From positions 1 through 52,996 of the forward strand of contig NZ_QHJY01000137.1 in assembly GCF_003185805.1 (NCBI RefSeq): a DNA stretch of 52,996 bases, in the 5' to 3' direction. Source of the DNA: Caulobacter sp. D5. GTDB taxonomy: Bacteria; Pseudomonadota; Alphaproteobacteria; Caulobacterales; Caulobacteraceae. Of the stretch, positions 1 to 8,099 are shown piece by piece. A program made the position numbers and the translations under genes. Every line of letters begins with the position of its first letter. The stretch's first letter is position 1. The notes beneath the pieces were generated by a model, which saw only the letters and a list, made by a program, of their open reading frames with translations, had not been told where the DNA came from and ran no database searches.

Positions 1-318
1 CACGCCGGTCACCCGGCCCAGGGCCTCGCCGACGTTCTTGTCGGGGAACTGGCTGATGTCTTCGGCGACGATCGAGTCCGAGATCGTGCCCGCCCGCTTC
101 TTGCGGCCCATGGCCGACTGCAGGCTGGCGCGGGTGCCGACGACGACGATTTCCGCGACCTTGTTCTCGACCGTGGCTTCGGGCGCGGCCTTGGCCGTAT
201 CGGTGGGCTGGGCGGCTTGGGCCAGGGCGATCGACGAGCTCGAGCCCAGGATGGCCGCGGCCAGGCCCGTGGTCATCAGCAATTGGGTTTCGAAGCGTGA
301 TCTGCGGACGTTCTTCAT
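1..318 (-). CDS. TonB-dependent receptor, N-terminal part (cut by window edge)
   Basis: The first 106 residues of an outer-membrane TonB-dependent receptor are visible; the rest lies beyond base 1. Seen: ATG at 318-316 preceded by a GGAGGG ribosome site, an export signal with a hydrophobic core ending near ALAQA (about residues 1-34), then a TonB box region (EIVVVGTRASLQSA, about 56-69), and the start of the plug domain (SIVAEDISQFPDKNVGEALGRV). The pattern VVVGTRASLQSA followed by ISQFPDKNVGEAL is typical of Caulobacter and sphingomonad receptors for sugars or other carbon sources rather than classical siderophore receptors (family knowledge). The AraC regulator gene lies upstream on the same strand, 500 bases away, and may control it (inference). 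The substrate is unknown. Confidence 0.9.
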   Translation of the reverse strand, partial: MKNVRRSRFETQLLMTTGLAAAILGSSSSIALAQAAQPTDTAKAAPEATVENKVAEIVVVGTRASLQSAMGRKKRAGTISDSIVAEDISQFPDKNVGEALGRVTGV

Positions 319-817
319 GAGTTCCCTCCGAGAGTGCAGGCGGTGACCGCCCTTGTTCAGCGCGGCGCCCCCTCCGGTCGCCGCGGTGTGTGTTGGCCGA
401 AATCGAGACGCGCCAGGTCGAGCCGCCGAACGCCGCTGTGGTCGCGGGCGTGGCGGTTGGATCGAAGCTGGCGTGTGGAAACACCGGGGCCTTGGCGATC
501 GGTCGCCGACGCTTCGTTGCGTCGGGAGCAGCGCTCGCTGGCAGAACACGAGCGCCGAAGTTTCGACGTCATGCCTCGATGTGTTGACGATCGTACGCGG
601 GGGTTATCGCGGCGTCGCCTATGTGAGCGGTCTTCACGTTCGCTGCGGATCTTTGCGATCTCTGCAACGATTTTGGCAATCTTGTCGAAGTCGATGGTTT
701 GTCAATTCGGAAGCGTGCGCTTCATGACTATATAACGGCGAATTTCGGCCAATCTGCATTCAGCGAAAACGAATGGAAATCTATTGGAAATCTATGTTTC
801 AAGATTGAATTGAAATC
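319..817. other. Gene-free stretch between receptor and AraC genes
   Basis: No convincing gene is seen in these 499 bases. The part next to the receptor is GC-rich. The part from about 690 to 817 is clearly AT-richer than the rest of the window and contains a TATATAA run and an 11-base tandem repeat (774-795). It most likely holds the promoter and control sites of the receptor, which reads leftward from 318. Open frames here have no recognisable protein character. Confidence 0.5.
774..795. repeat. Perfect 11-bp tandem repeat (TGGAAATCTAT x2)
   Basis: TGGAAATCTAT occurs twice head to tail at 774-784 and 785-795, about one DNA turn apart, just downstream of the araC-type gene and upstream of the receptor it may regulate. 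AraC proteins often bind direct repeats, so this is a candidate operator (inference). Confidence 0.5.
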
Positions 818-1429
818 TCAGCCTTCGAGGCGTTGTTTCCCAATTTGTGAAACGTTCGGCAGGCTTGTGGGAATCAAGATCGCCGCGTCCGAAGCCTGCT
901 CTCGCCGCCAGCGGTTCGGCGAGCTGCCGACGATGGCGCGGAAGGTGCGGGACATGTGCGCCTGGTCGCTGAAGCCGCAATCCATTGCGATCTGACACAG
1001 TGGCAAGCGGGTATGCAGCATCAGGCTCTTGGCGCGCTCCAGGCGTCTGCGGATCACATATCCGCGCGGGGCGACGCCGAAGCTGCTCTTGAAGCAGCGC
1101 GAGAAGTGGCTGGGGCTGAAGCCGACGCCTTCGGCCAGTTCGGCGACGCCGATCGGTTGACCGAGGCGCTCGTCGATATGGCGCACGACCCTGCGCTCCT
1201 GCCATGGCGCGAGCGTCAGGTCCGAACGCCGCCTCGGCGTGAGGCGGGCATCGCGGGCCGGCGCCAGAAGGCGCGACACCTGGCCGATGAGGATCCGGGC
1301 CTGACGGGGATCGACCTCCACCGCCCGGTCGGCGCGATCCAGCATGTCCAGCACGGTCAGCGCCATCGGATCGATCGGCGAGGCGAGCGCCGAGGCGAGG
1401 TCCGTCTTGTCCATCGAGGGATCGCACAT
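818..1429 (-). CDS. AraC-family transcriptional regulator
   Basis: DNA-binding regulator of about 203 residues. The C-terminal half carries the two helix-turn-helix motifs of the AraC family: GVAELAEGVGFSPSHFSRCF, then CQIAMDCGFSDQAHMSRTF ending in SPNRWRRE. The N-terminal part (about 80 residues) is short and shows no cupin or other ligand domain, so the effector is unclear. The start at 1429 was chosen because GGAG lies six bases upstream. An in-frame ATG at 1435 and a longer GTG-type extension to 1483 are possible but poorly supported. The gene diverges from the sigma factor gene at 1637, and the receptor that starts at 318 is the next gene in its direction. Regulation of that receptor is inference. 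Confidence 0.85.
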   Translation of the reverse strand: MCDPSMDKTDLASALASPIDPMALTVLDMLDRADRAVEVDPRQARILIGQVSRLLAPARDARLTPRRRSDLTLAPWQERRVVRHIDERLGQPIGVAELAEGVGFSPSHFSRCFKSSFGVAPRGYVIRRRLERAKSLMLHTRLPLCQIAMDCGFSDQAHMSRTFRAIVGSSPNRWRREQASDAAILIPTSLPNVSQIGKQRLEG

Positions 1430-1636
1430 CGTCATCTCCGTCGGCGACCGTCGCTTGTGTCCGCCCGGGGAGGCATTACGCACGGGCGACGAAAACCCTC
1501 ATTCGCCACCGGTGCGAGCCGGGCGACCCCGCCGGTCGATCCAGGAAATATTTTTGATGAGGACTTTCGCCGGCGCTGCGTTCTGCCCTTTCGAAAGCCC
1601 GCGCCACATGCCGTTGGACAGGGATCGGAGTCTCTG

Positions 1637-2188
1637 ATGGGAATGGCGCGAGGGGAGCCCATGTCCGACGCCTCCGAGGCCGCTGCGCGCGCGGACGTCT
1701 TCGCCCGCCAGGCGTCGGCGATGCGCGGACCGCTGGCCGCCTATTTCCGACGCCGGGTGCGCAACCCCGTCGAGATCGAGGATCTGGTCCAGGAGGTGTT
1801 CCTGCGCCTGACCGTGCGCGGCACGCCCTCGAACACCGATCACGCCAGCGCCTACATCTTCCAGATCGCCGCCAGCGTCCTGGCCGACCGCTATCGGCGT
1901 CGGGCGGTTCGGCACGCCGACGGGCACGTGGTGCTGGACCCTAGCCTTCGCGACGAACACGACTTCGACCCCGATCGCATCTACGCCGGCAAGCAGGCGC
2001 TGAACGCCGCCGCGGCCGCCCTGATGACCATGCCGGAGCGAACGCGGACGATCTTCCTGCTGCGCCGGATCGACGGCCTGCGCCACCAGGCCATCGCCAC
2101 GCGCCTTGGCCTTTCGATCAGCACGGTGGAAAAGCACATGGTCCGCGCCATCGAGCACCTGATGGCCCACGCGGGAGACGCCCGATGA
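1637..2188 (+). CDS. FecI-type ECF RNA polymerase sigma factor
   Basis: Alternative sigma factor of about 183 residues. Region 2 is seen near residues 20-60 (LAAYFRRRVRNPVEIEDLVQ, the conserved core-binding DLVQE segment). Region 4 is near 125-175 (MPERTRTIFLLRRIDGLRHQ and the helix-turn-helix GLSISTVEKHM). The sequence is FecI-like. Three in-frame ATGs exist (1637, 1643, 1661). The first was chosen for a GGAG six bases upstream; 1661 would lose eight residues and also has a purine-rich leader. The stop overlaps the FecR start by ATGA, so the pair is translationally coupled. In this family the sigma factor directs transcription of a TonB receptor when FecR relays ligand binding; the STN receptor at 4815-7988 is the likely target (inference). 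Confidence 0.88.
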   Translation: MGMARGEPMSDASEAAARADVFARQASAMRGPLAAYFRRRVRNPVEIEDLVQEVFLRLTVRGTPSNTDHASAYIFQIAASVLADRYRRRAVRHADGHVVLDPSLRDEHDFDPDRIYAGKQALNAAAAALMTMPERTRTIFLLRRIDGLRHQAIATRLGLSISTVEKHMVRAIEHLMAHAGDAR

Positions 2189-3222
2189 CCCGCGACGTCA
2201 TGACCCCCGCCCAGGCCGCGGCGCGCTGGCTGGCCCGCGACGACCTCGATCAGTCGCCCCAGCGCGAGCAGTTCGCGGCCTGGCTGGAGGAAAGCCAGGA
2301 CAACCGCGACGCCTGGATCCAGGCCCATCGGCTCTGGGACGTCTTCGAGGACGCCGAGGACAGCGACCTGATCGCCGCCATGGCGCGGGCGGCGCGGCGG
2401 GCCAGGCCCGAGCCGGCCGCCAAGCCGTTCTGGCCTCGGGCGATTGCGGCGTCGATCGCGGCTCTGGCGGTGTCGGCGACGCTGCTCACGGGCGTTCACC
2501 AAGGCTGGTTCGGCGGTTCAGGCGCGCCGGCCAAGGTGGCGGTCGAGGCGGGGCCTTCGCTCACCGCCGTCGGCCGGGCCGACTACGTCACCGGCAAGGG
2601 CCAGAAATCCATCGTCGATCTGCCGGACGGCACCCGGGTGACGCTGGACGTCGACAGCGGGATCGACGTGGCCTTTTCCGGCGGTCGGCGCGAGGTGCGC
2701 CTGCTGAGCGGCCGGGCGTTCTTCGACGTCGCCCATGACCGGGCCCATCCCTTCGCGGTTCGCGCCGGCGGGCGCGTGGTCACCGCGCTGGGCACCCAAT
2801 TCGATGTACGCCTGGCGCCGGGCGCCTTGCGGGTCGTGCTGGCCGAAGGCGCCGTGTCGGTAGCCCCGGTCCAGGTGCGGGCGAGCGAGCCGCCGGTCCG
2901 GCTCGCGCCCGGCCAGGCCTTCACCGCCAGGGACGGCGCGCAGGGCAGGGTGGCGCCGGTCGATCTCGACGAGGCCCTCGGCTGGAAGCAGGGCGTCCTG
3001 GAGTTTCACGACCAGCCGCTGTCCGAAGCCGTCGGCCTGCTGAACCGCTACACGCGAGCCAGGATCGTCATCCGCGACCCGAAGGTCGCGGCGCTGCGCA
3101 TCACCGGCGTCTTCAGGACGGGCGACGCCAGGCGGTTCGGACGTTCGGTGTCGCAGGTGCTGCCGGTCCGGATGGTCGCCCGCGACGCCGACACCTACGA
3201 ACTCGTCTCCACGCGGCGCTGA
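2185..3222 (+). CDS. FecR-family anti-sigma/signal-transducing protein
   Basis: Inner-membrane regulator of 345 residues. Seen in order: an N-terminal cytoplasmic DUF4880-type domain (AARWLARDDLDQSPQREQF, WLEESQDNRDAWIQAHRLWD), one membrane segment near residues 88-108 (rich in A, I, V, L), the periplasmic FecR domain (DLPDGTRVTLDVDSGIDVAF through LGTQFDVRL), and a C-terminal STN-like segment (FHDQPLSEAVGLLNRYTRAR) that in this family contacts the receptor signalling domain. It overlaps the sigma gene by ATGA. A strong hairpin follows 30 bases after its stop. FecR proteins hold and activate their partner sigma factor in response to a substrate-loaded receptor; which receptor is inferred from proximity. 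Confidence 0.9.
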   Translation: MTRDVMTPAQAAARWLARDDLDQSPQREQFAAWLEESQDNRDAWIQAHRLWDVFEDAEDSDLIAAMARAARRARPEPAAKPFWPRAIAASIAALAVSATLLTGVHQGWFGGSGAPAKVAVEAGPSLTAVGRADYVTGKGQKSIVDLPDGTRVTLDVDSGIDVAFSGGRREVRLLSGRAFFDVAHDRAHPFAVRAGGRVVTALGTQFDVRLAPGALRVVLAEGAVSVAPVQVRASEPPVRLAPGQAFTARDGAQGRVAPVDLDEALGWKQGVLEFHDQPLSEAVGLLNRYTRARIVIRDPKVAALRITGVFRTGDARRFGRSVSQVLPVRMVARDADTYELVSTRR

Positions 3223-3251
3223 ACCGCGGCTTCCTGGTCCGATCGGACGAA

Positions 3252-3277
3252 GGGGGCAAGGCGTCTGCCTTGCCCCC
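3252..3277. terminator. Hairpin between convergent fecR and cupin genes
   Basis: A perfect 11-base stem, GGGGGCAAGGC at 3252-3262 and its complement at 3267-3277, with a 4-base loop. It sits between two convergent stop codons and could serve both directions. There is no long T run, so efficiency is uncertain. Confidence 0.65.
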
Positions 3278-3291
3278 CAAGGTCGATGTTG

Positions 3292-3783
3292 TCAGGGCTT
3301 GGGCGCGTCGGCCGCCTCGACATAGTCGGTGCTGGTCGGGCCGAAGCCGGAGATATAGACGCTGGCGCCTTCCGGTCCGGTCATGGCGAAATGCTCCACC
3401 CCGGCCGGCTCGCTGTAGAAGCTGCCCGGCGGCAGGATCTTGACCAGGGCCTCTTCGGCCTTGCGCCCGTAGCCGAAGCGCCAGACGCCGGCGACGACCA
3501 CGGCGGTGCGGTCGTCGCGGTGCCCGTGGGCGGCGATGCGGGTGTTGGGCGGGACTTGCAGCGCGATCGTGTAGGGACCGGCCTTGATCGGGTCGCCGTA
3601 CAGGACCGTCGTGCGGATGCCCGATACGCCCGAGGTGCCGGCCGTGGCGCCGCCCTTGGCCAGGCCGTCGATCTCTGACGGCGTCAGGCGAGCCAGGGGC
3701 TCGGCGGCCCAGGCGCCGCCCGCGAGGGCGAAGGTCGCCAGCAGGGTCGCGGCGCCGGCCGATATGGCAACGAGGCGGCTCAC
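3292..3783 (-). CDS. Exported cupin-domain protein
   Basis: Small protein of 163 residues with an export signal (hydrophobic run then GGAWAAEP, cleavage near residue 27) and a single cupin barrel. Cupin motif 1 is seen as IAAHGHRDDRTAVVVAG with two metal-type histidines, and motif 2 as LPPGSFYSEPAGVEHFA. It resembles cupins of the ChrR-like and DUF4437-type group (family-level judgement). The start is a GTG at 3783 that overlaps the TGA of the upstream hydrolase gene (GTGA), which fixes the start and implies translational coupling. The two genes probably act together in the periplasm on something taken up by the receptor encoded upstream (inference). Enzyme versus binding role cannot be told. 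Confidence 0.82.
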   Translation of the reverse strand: MSRLVAISAGAATLLATFALAGGAWAAEPLARLTPSEIDGLAKGGATAGTSGVSGIRTTVLYGDPIKAGPYTIALQVPPNTRIAAHGHRDDRTAVVVAGVWRFGYGRKAEEALVKILPPGSFYSEPAGVEHFAMTGPEGASVYISGFGPTSTDYVEAADAPKP

Positions 3784-4700
3784 GGCTTGGCGTCCAGGAA
3801 GTCGCGCACCATCGCCACGGTGGCCTTGGGGTTCTCCTCCATGATCCAGTGGCCGGAATCGGGGACGACGCCTTGGGTCACGTTGCTGGCCGCGAACCGC
3901 ATCACCGTCGCCATCATCGGTCCGAACGACTTCTCGCCGCCCAGCGCGAGCACCGGCACGGTCAGCTTGCCCTCGGCGACGAAGGCCTTGTTGTCGATGG
4001 CGTCCTGGTCGAAGGCGGCGAACTGCGAGAAGCCGCCGTGCATGGCGCCGGGCTGGGCGTAGAGCTTGGCGTAGTGCTGGCGCGAGGCCTCGGTGAACCG
4101 GGCGGGATTGGCCGAGAACTCGTTCCAGAAACGGTCGAGATAGATGCGCTCGCGGCCGGCGACCAGGCGCTCCATGTCGGGACCGCCGAACCGGAAGTGC
4201 CACAGCAGCGGGTTCTTCAGGATCTCGTCCCACGGCCCGACGCCGGGCAGCGGCGCGTCGATCAGCACGAACCGGCCCACCCGATCGCGATGCTCGGCGG
4301 CGAAGGCGTAGCCGACCATGTTGCCGATGTCGTGGGTGACCAGGTCGGCCTTGTTGATCTTCAGCGCGTCGAGCACGCCAGCCACGTCCTGGCCCTGGTT
4401 CTTCTTGTCGTAGCCGCCGGAAGCGGGCTTGGACGACAGGCCAAGACCGCGCAGGTCGGGCACGACGACGGTGTGATCCTTGGCCAGTTCGACGGCCAGC
4501 GGCTCCCACATGTCGCCGGTCTCGCCATAGCCATGCAGCAGCACGACGGCCGGTCCCGAACCGCCGACGCGGACGTGGATCGTCGCGCCGTTGGTGGCGA
4601 TCTCCTGGGTCTTGAAGCTGGCCGGGAAAGGCTTGACCTGCGCCATGGCGGGGGTCGCGAGAAGTAGGGTCGCCAAGGCGATTGGCGCGAGCTTGAACAC
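3780..4700 (-). CDS. Exported alpha/beta hydrolase (epoxide hydrolase/haloacetate dehalogenase-like)
   Basis: A 306-residue alpha/beta hydrolase with a signal peptide (cleavage after AMA, residue 20). Seen: oxyanion motif HGYGETGDMW (56-65), nucleophile elbow THDIGNMVGY with Asp124 in place of Ser, and the catalytic His near 284 in SGHWIMEENP. An Asp nucleophile in an HDxG elbow is the pattern of epoxide hydrolases and haloalkanoate dehalogenases rather than esterases (family knowledge). An exported version is less common. Start is GTG at 4700 with GGAGG seven bases upstream. It overlaps the cupin gene by GTGA and follows the STN receptor gene by 114 bases on the same strand. The substrate is unknown. 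Confidence 0.85.
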   Translation of the reverse strand: MFKLAPIALATLLLATPAMAQVKPFPASFKTQEIATNGATIHVRVGGSGPAVVLLHGYGETGDMWEPLAVELAKDHTVVVPDLRGLGLSSKPASGGYDKKNQGQDVAGVLDALKINKADLVTHDIGNMVGYAFAAEHRDRVGRFVLIDAPLPGVGPWDEILKNPLLWHFRFGGPDMERLVAGRERIYLDRFWNEFSANPARFTEASRQHYAKLYAQPGAMHGGFSQFAAFDQDAIDNKAFVAEGKLTVPVLALGGEKSFGPMMATVMRFAASNVTQGVVPDSGHWIMEENPKATVAMVRDFLDAKP

Positions 4701-4814
4701 TTGCTGTCCTCCAGGGATGAGCGCGGCGCGAGGCCGCGTCCGGACGTCCGGGCGGACGCCTTCAGCGGGGGGAACGCAGGTTTTCCAGGAACCCTCATCC
4801 GGGCTCGCCAGGCC

Positions 4815-7800
4815 CTAGAAATGACCGACCAGGCCGAACTCGAAACGCCGCCCGCGCGGGTCGCCATAGGCGCTGTAGGGCAGGGAGCGGTCTGACGGGC
4901 TCGACTGCGCGATCAGGGGCGGATCGTGATCGAGGACGTTCTGCACGCCGAAGCGCAGCTGGACTTCCCGCAGCCCGCCGGCCGTGGTTTCGAGCGCCAC
5001 GCGACGGGTCGCGTAGAGATCGACATAGGCCTGTGGCGGAACCCGGCTCGCGCCCTGTTGCAACACCTTCCTGGCCGCGGTGTCAGCGCTGTCGGTGCTG
5101 TCGAACACGCGATAGCCGTCATAGAAGGCCACGGTCACGCCCAGGGTCGTGGCCCCCTTCGCCCAGTCCAGGCCGCCGTTCGCGCGCCAGATCAGGGGAC
5201 CGTCGGCGTAGCCCGCCGCTTCGACCGCCTCGCTCTGCGGATCGGCCTGCCGTCTCAGATGCGGCTGCCAGGTGGCCGCCGCGCGCAGCTTGAAGTCTCC
5301 CAGGCGCGCGGTCGGGATCAGGTAGTCGCCCTGCAGGTCGATCGCCTCGACCAGCGTCCTGCCGATGTTCAGGGCCGTGGTGTCCACGGCGGTGACGACG
5401 CCGGCGGTGAAGCCCCTGGCGCGATCGGCGTCGCTGAGCGGCGCGCGCGTCACGCGTCCGGGAAACAGCGCCTCGTTGTCGAGGAAGTAGTCCACGTCAT
5501 GGGCGCTGGCGCTGACGATCTCCCGCCGCTTGTCGATCCGGGTGTAGTCGATGGAGACCCGCAGCCGCTCCAGCCAGGTCGGCGTCAGCACGACGCCAGC
5601 GGACAGGCTGCGCGCGCGCTCCGGCAGCAGGTTCGTCGATCCGCCCTCGACGATGTCATAGCCGCCCGCGAGGCCCAGCGCCTCGCCGCCGCGCCTGGGG
5701 TCCTTCGGAGCGAACGCGGCCGGCAGGTAGAGATAGCGCGACGAGGTCGCGAACGTGTCGGGGTCAGAGGTGTAGGCGCCGGTCGTCGACCATAGCTGGT
5801 CGGTCCGAGGCGGCAGGAAGCCCGACGCCGCGCTGGCCCGGACCATCAGGCCGGTGACGGGAAAGACCTTGAAGCCCGCAGTGTAGACCGTCGTGGTCTG
5901 GGCGGCCTCTTTCGTGGTCTCGTAGCGTGGATCCTCGGAGGCGAGGTTGGCGGGCAGGCGTTCCCGGTTGCGTTCGCGGCTGACGGCTAGCTGGAACTCC
6001 AGGCCCTTCAATCCGGTCGGGCCGTCGCGGCGGTCCGTCAGCGGCGCGCGGAGTTCGGCGTCGTAGTGGCGGGCCGACTGGGTCAGGCTCGTCATCGGCG
6101 CCTCGGTGGCGAGGCCGGTAAGCGGGGCCCATCGACGATAGACGGCGCTCGGGACATGGTCGCGCCGGTCCCCCGCCGTCAGGGACAGGGTCAAAGGACC
6201 GCCGCCGAGGTCGAGGATCGGTCCCGCCAGCCGGATCGACCGGTCCTGGAAGCGGTCGACCTGCGAAAACGCATAGCCGGCGTCGACGGTATGGCTGGCC
6301 AGCGCGCCGAGAAACGCCTCCAGCCCGCCCAGGGGGCTGAGCGGCGCGCTGCCATCGAGGCCTCGGCCCTGCATGACCGCGGTGGAGACGATCGGACCCG
6401 GCGGTCTGGCGGTCAGGGCGACGTCGATCCGCGCGCTGCCGGCGCTGTAGTCGGCGCTGAGCTTCCAGCCGCGCGACAGCTCCGCGATCACCCCGACCGA
6501 TCCCCGCGTCGTCCGGCTGCGGTTGCGGACGACCGGGTCGAAGCCAGGCGCCGGAAAGGTGACGTAGATGTCCTGCTGGAACGGATTGGTCGGCGCGCCC
6601 GCGACGATGCGGACGGCTTGTGACGTGTTCCACGGGATCACCGCCTCGCCGTCGTTCTGCAGGACCAGCAGGTCGGCATAGGCCTCGACCGCCTCGCCGA
6701 ACCGGCGGCGGACGCTGCCGATCAGGGACGAGGTCTCGTGCTTGCTCAGGAGCGTCTGGCGCTCGCCGCTGACGTCGGGCGACAGGCCGAGGTCCAATCG
6801 TCCGGCGTTGGCCAGCAGCAGGGCGGCGCCGTCGGTCGTCGCGCCGCCGTAGGACGCTGGCGCGAAGGTCGTCGCCGCGCCCAGGCTGGCGCCGCCATAG
6901 GCGGGATCGAGCACCAGGGCGGCGCCAGAGGCGCTGAAGATGTTGATCGACCGGCTGACCGGGTAGTCGGCGAGGGCGGAGGCCGGATCGTTCGCCAGGC
7001 GTCTCGCGCGGGCCCTGGCGCTGTAGTCGCGTGCTCCGGCGCTCAGGGCGTCGGCGCGCAGCAGGCCGAACGTGACCATCACTTCCGTGCGGCCGTCGTC
7101 AGGGGAAAAGCCGACCCGTCCGTCGAGCCGGCGGGTCGCGGCGTCGCCGCCGTCGGTGATCCCGTAGTCGCCGGAGAGATCGGCGCCCTGATAATCGCGC
7201 TTGAGCACGATGTTGATCGCGCCGGCGGTCGCTCCCGACCCGTAGACGCCGCCGGCCGTGGAATTCAGGACTTCGATCCGCTCGATCGCGGCGAGCGGCA
7301 GGCCGTTGAGGTCCGATTGCAGGATGGAGGCGGATGCGCCCGAGGGCAGGGCGGGCATTCGCCTGCCGTCCACCAGGACGAGCGTCTGGTTGGAGCCTAG
7401 GCCCCGCAGGTCGACTTCGGAGCGGTTGCTGGCGTTGTTGCCGGCCGGGGTCTGCAGCGCCGACGCGATCTGGGCGTTGGCGGTCGTCGTCACGCGCAGG
7501 AAGTCGTTGATGTCGGTCGAGCCGGTCTGCTCTATGCCGCGACTGGTCCAGACCTTGTAGGGCTGGATGTCGTTCTCTGTGCGCTGGATGTCGCTGTTCT
7601 GGCTGCGGGCGGTCACGAGCAGTTCGGGCAAGGCGACCGGGACATCCGGCTGCGGTGGCGGAAGCCTCGGCGCGACCTCGATGATGTAGATGCCGTCGGC
7701 CGTGCGACGGTGGCCAAGGCCCGATCCGGCCAGCAGCAGCGGCAGGGCCTGGTCGAGCGTGTAGCGGCCCTTGAGGCGGGGCGCGCTCCGTCCGCCGATC

Positions 7801-7988
7801 GTCGGCGCGGCCAGCAGCAATTCGCGGCCCGATCGCCGGGCGATGTCGGTCAGGGCCGTGGCCAGCGACTGGCCCGTCGTGTCGATTTGCAGAGCGCGGG
7901 CGCTTTGCGCCTGCGCCGGCGACGCCGAGATAGCCGCCGCGGCGATGCCCCAGGCCAACAGCGCTGCGTACGCACCGTTCCTGCGCAT
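4815..7988 (-). CDS. TonB-dependent receptor with N-terminal STN signalling domain
   Basis: Large outer-membrane receptor of 1057 residues. Seen in order: signal peptide (MRRNGAYAALLAWG to AQAQS), a secretin/TonB short N-terminal (STN) domain at about residues 30-105 (QSLATALTDIARRSGRELLL, LDQALPLLLAGSGLGHRR), a TonB-box-like stretch (LPELLVTARSQNS), a plug domain (LRVTTTANAQIASAL, VDLRGLGSNQTLVLVDGRRM, VYGSGATAGAINIVLKR), then a long beta-barrel ending in a C-terminal aromatic (GLVGHF). The STN domain marks a receptor that signals to a FecR/FecI pair, and one lies 1.6 kb away. The ATG at 7988 has AGGGGA six bases upstream and is preferred over a GTG at 8003. The barrel lacks obvious ligand clues; hydrolase and cupin partners argue for an organic substrate (inference). 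Confidence 0.92.
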   Translation of the reverse strand: MRRNGAYAALLAWGIAAAAISASPAQAQSARALQIDTTGQSLATALTDIARRSGRELLLAAPTIGGRSAPRLKGRYTLDQALPLLLAGSGLGHRRTADGIYIIEVAPRLPPPQPDVPVALPELLVTARSQNSDIQRTENDIQPYKVWTSRGIEQTGSTDINDFLRVTTTANAQIASALQTPAGNNASNRSEVDLRGLGSNQTLVLVDGRRMPALPSGASASILQSDLNGLPLAAIERIEVLNSTAGGVYGSGATAGAINIVLKRDYQGADLSGDYGITDGGDAATRRLDGRVGFSPDDGRTEVMVTFGLLRADALSAGARDYSARARARRLANDPASALADYPVSRSINIFSASGAALVLDPAYGGASLGAATTFAPASYGGATTDGAALLLANAGRLDLGLSPDVSGERQTLLSKHETSSLIGSVRRRFGEAVEAYADLLVLQNDGEAVIPWNTSQAVRIVAGAPTNPFQQDIYVTFPAPGFDPVVRNRSRTTRGSVGVIAELSRGWKLSADYSAGSARIDVALTARPPGPIVSTAVMQGRGLDGSAPLSPLGGLEAFLGALASHTVDAGYAFSQVDRFQDRSIRLAGPILDLGGGPLTLSLTAGDRRDHVPSAVYRRWAPLTGLATEAPMTSLTQSARHYDAELRAPLTDRRDGPTGLKGLEFQLAVSRERNRERLPANLASEDPRYETTKEAAQTTTVYTAGFKVFPVTGLMVRASAASGFLPPRTDQLWSTTGAYTSDPDTFATSSRYLYLPAAFAPKDPRRGGEALGLAGGYDIVEGGSTNLLPERARSLSAGVVLTPTWLERLRVSIDYTRIDKRREIVSASAHDVDYFLDNEALFPGRVTRAPLSDADRARGFTAGVVTAVDTTALNIGRTLVEAIDLQGDYLIPTARLGDFKLRAAATWQPHLRRQADPQSEAVEAAGYADGPLIWRANGGLDWAKGATTLGVTVAFYDGYRVFDSTDSADTAARKVLQQGASRVPPQAYVDLYATRRVALETTAGGLREVQLRFGVQNVLDHDPPLIAQSSPSDRSLPYSAYGDPRGRRFEFGLVGHF

Positions 7989-8099
7989 TCGGGATCCCCT
8001 CACGCGCCGCCACTAGCAGGTCGAGTAACGACGATCAATCAACCGCGCCGCAAGAAGGAGCGATTGCCGGATCCGGCGTCGTGGGTGCAGCGCCCTCGG

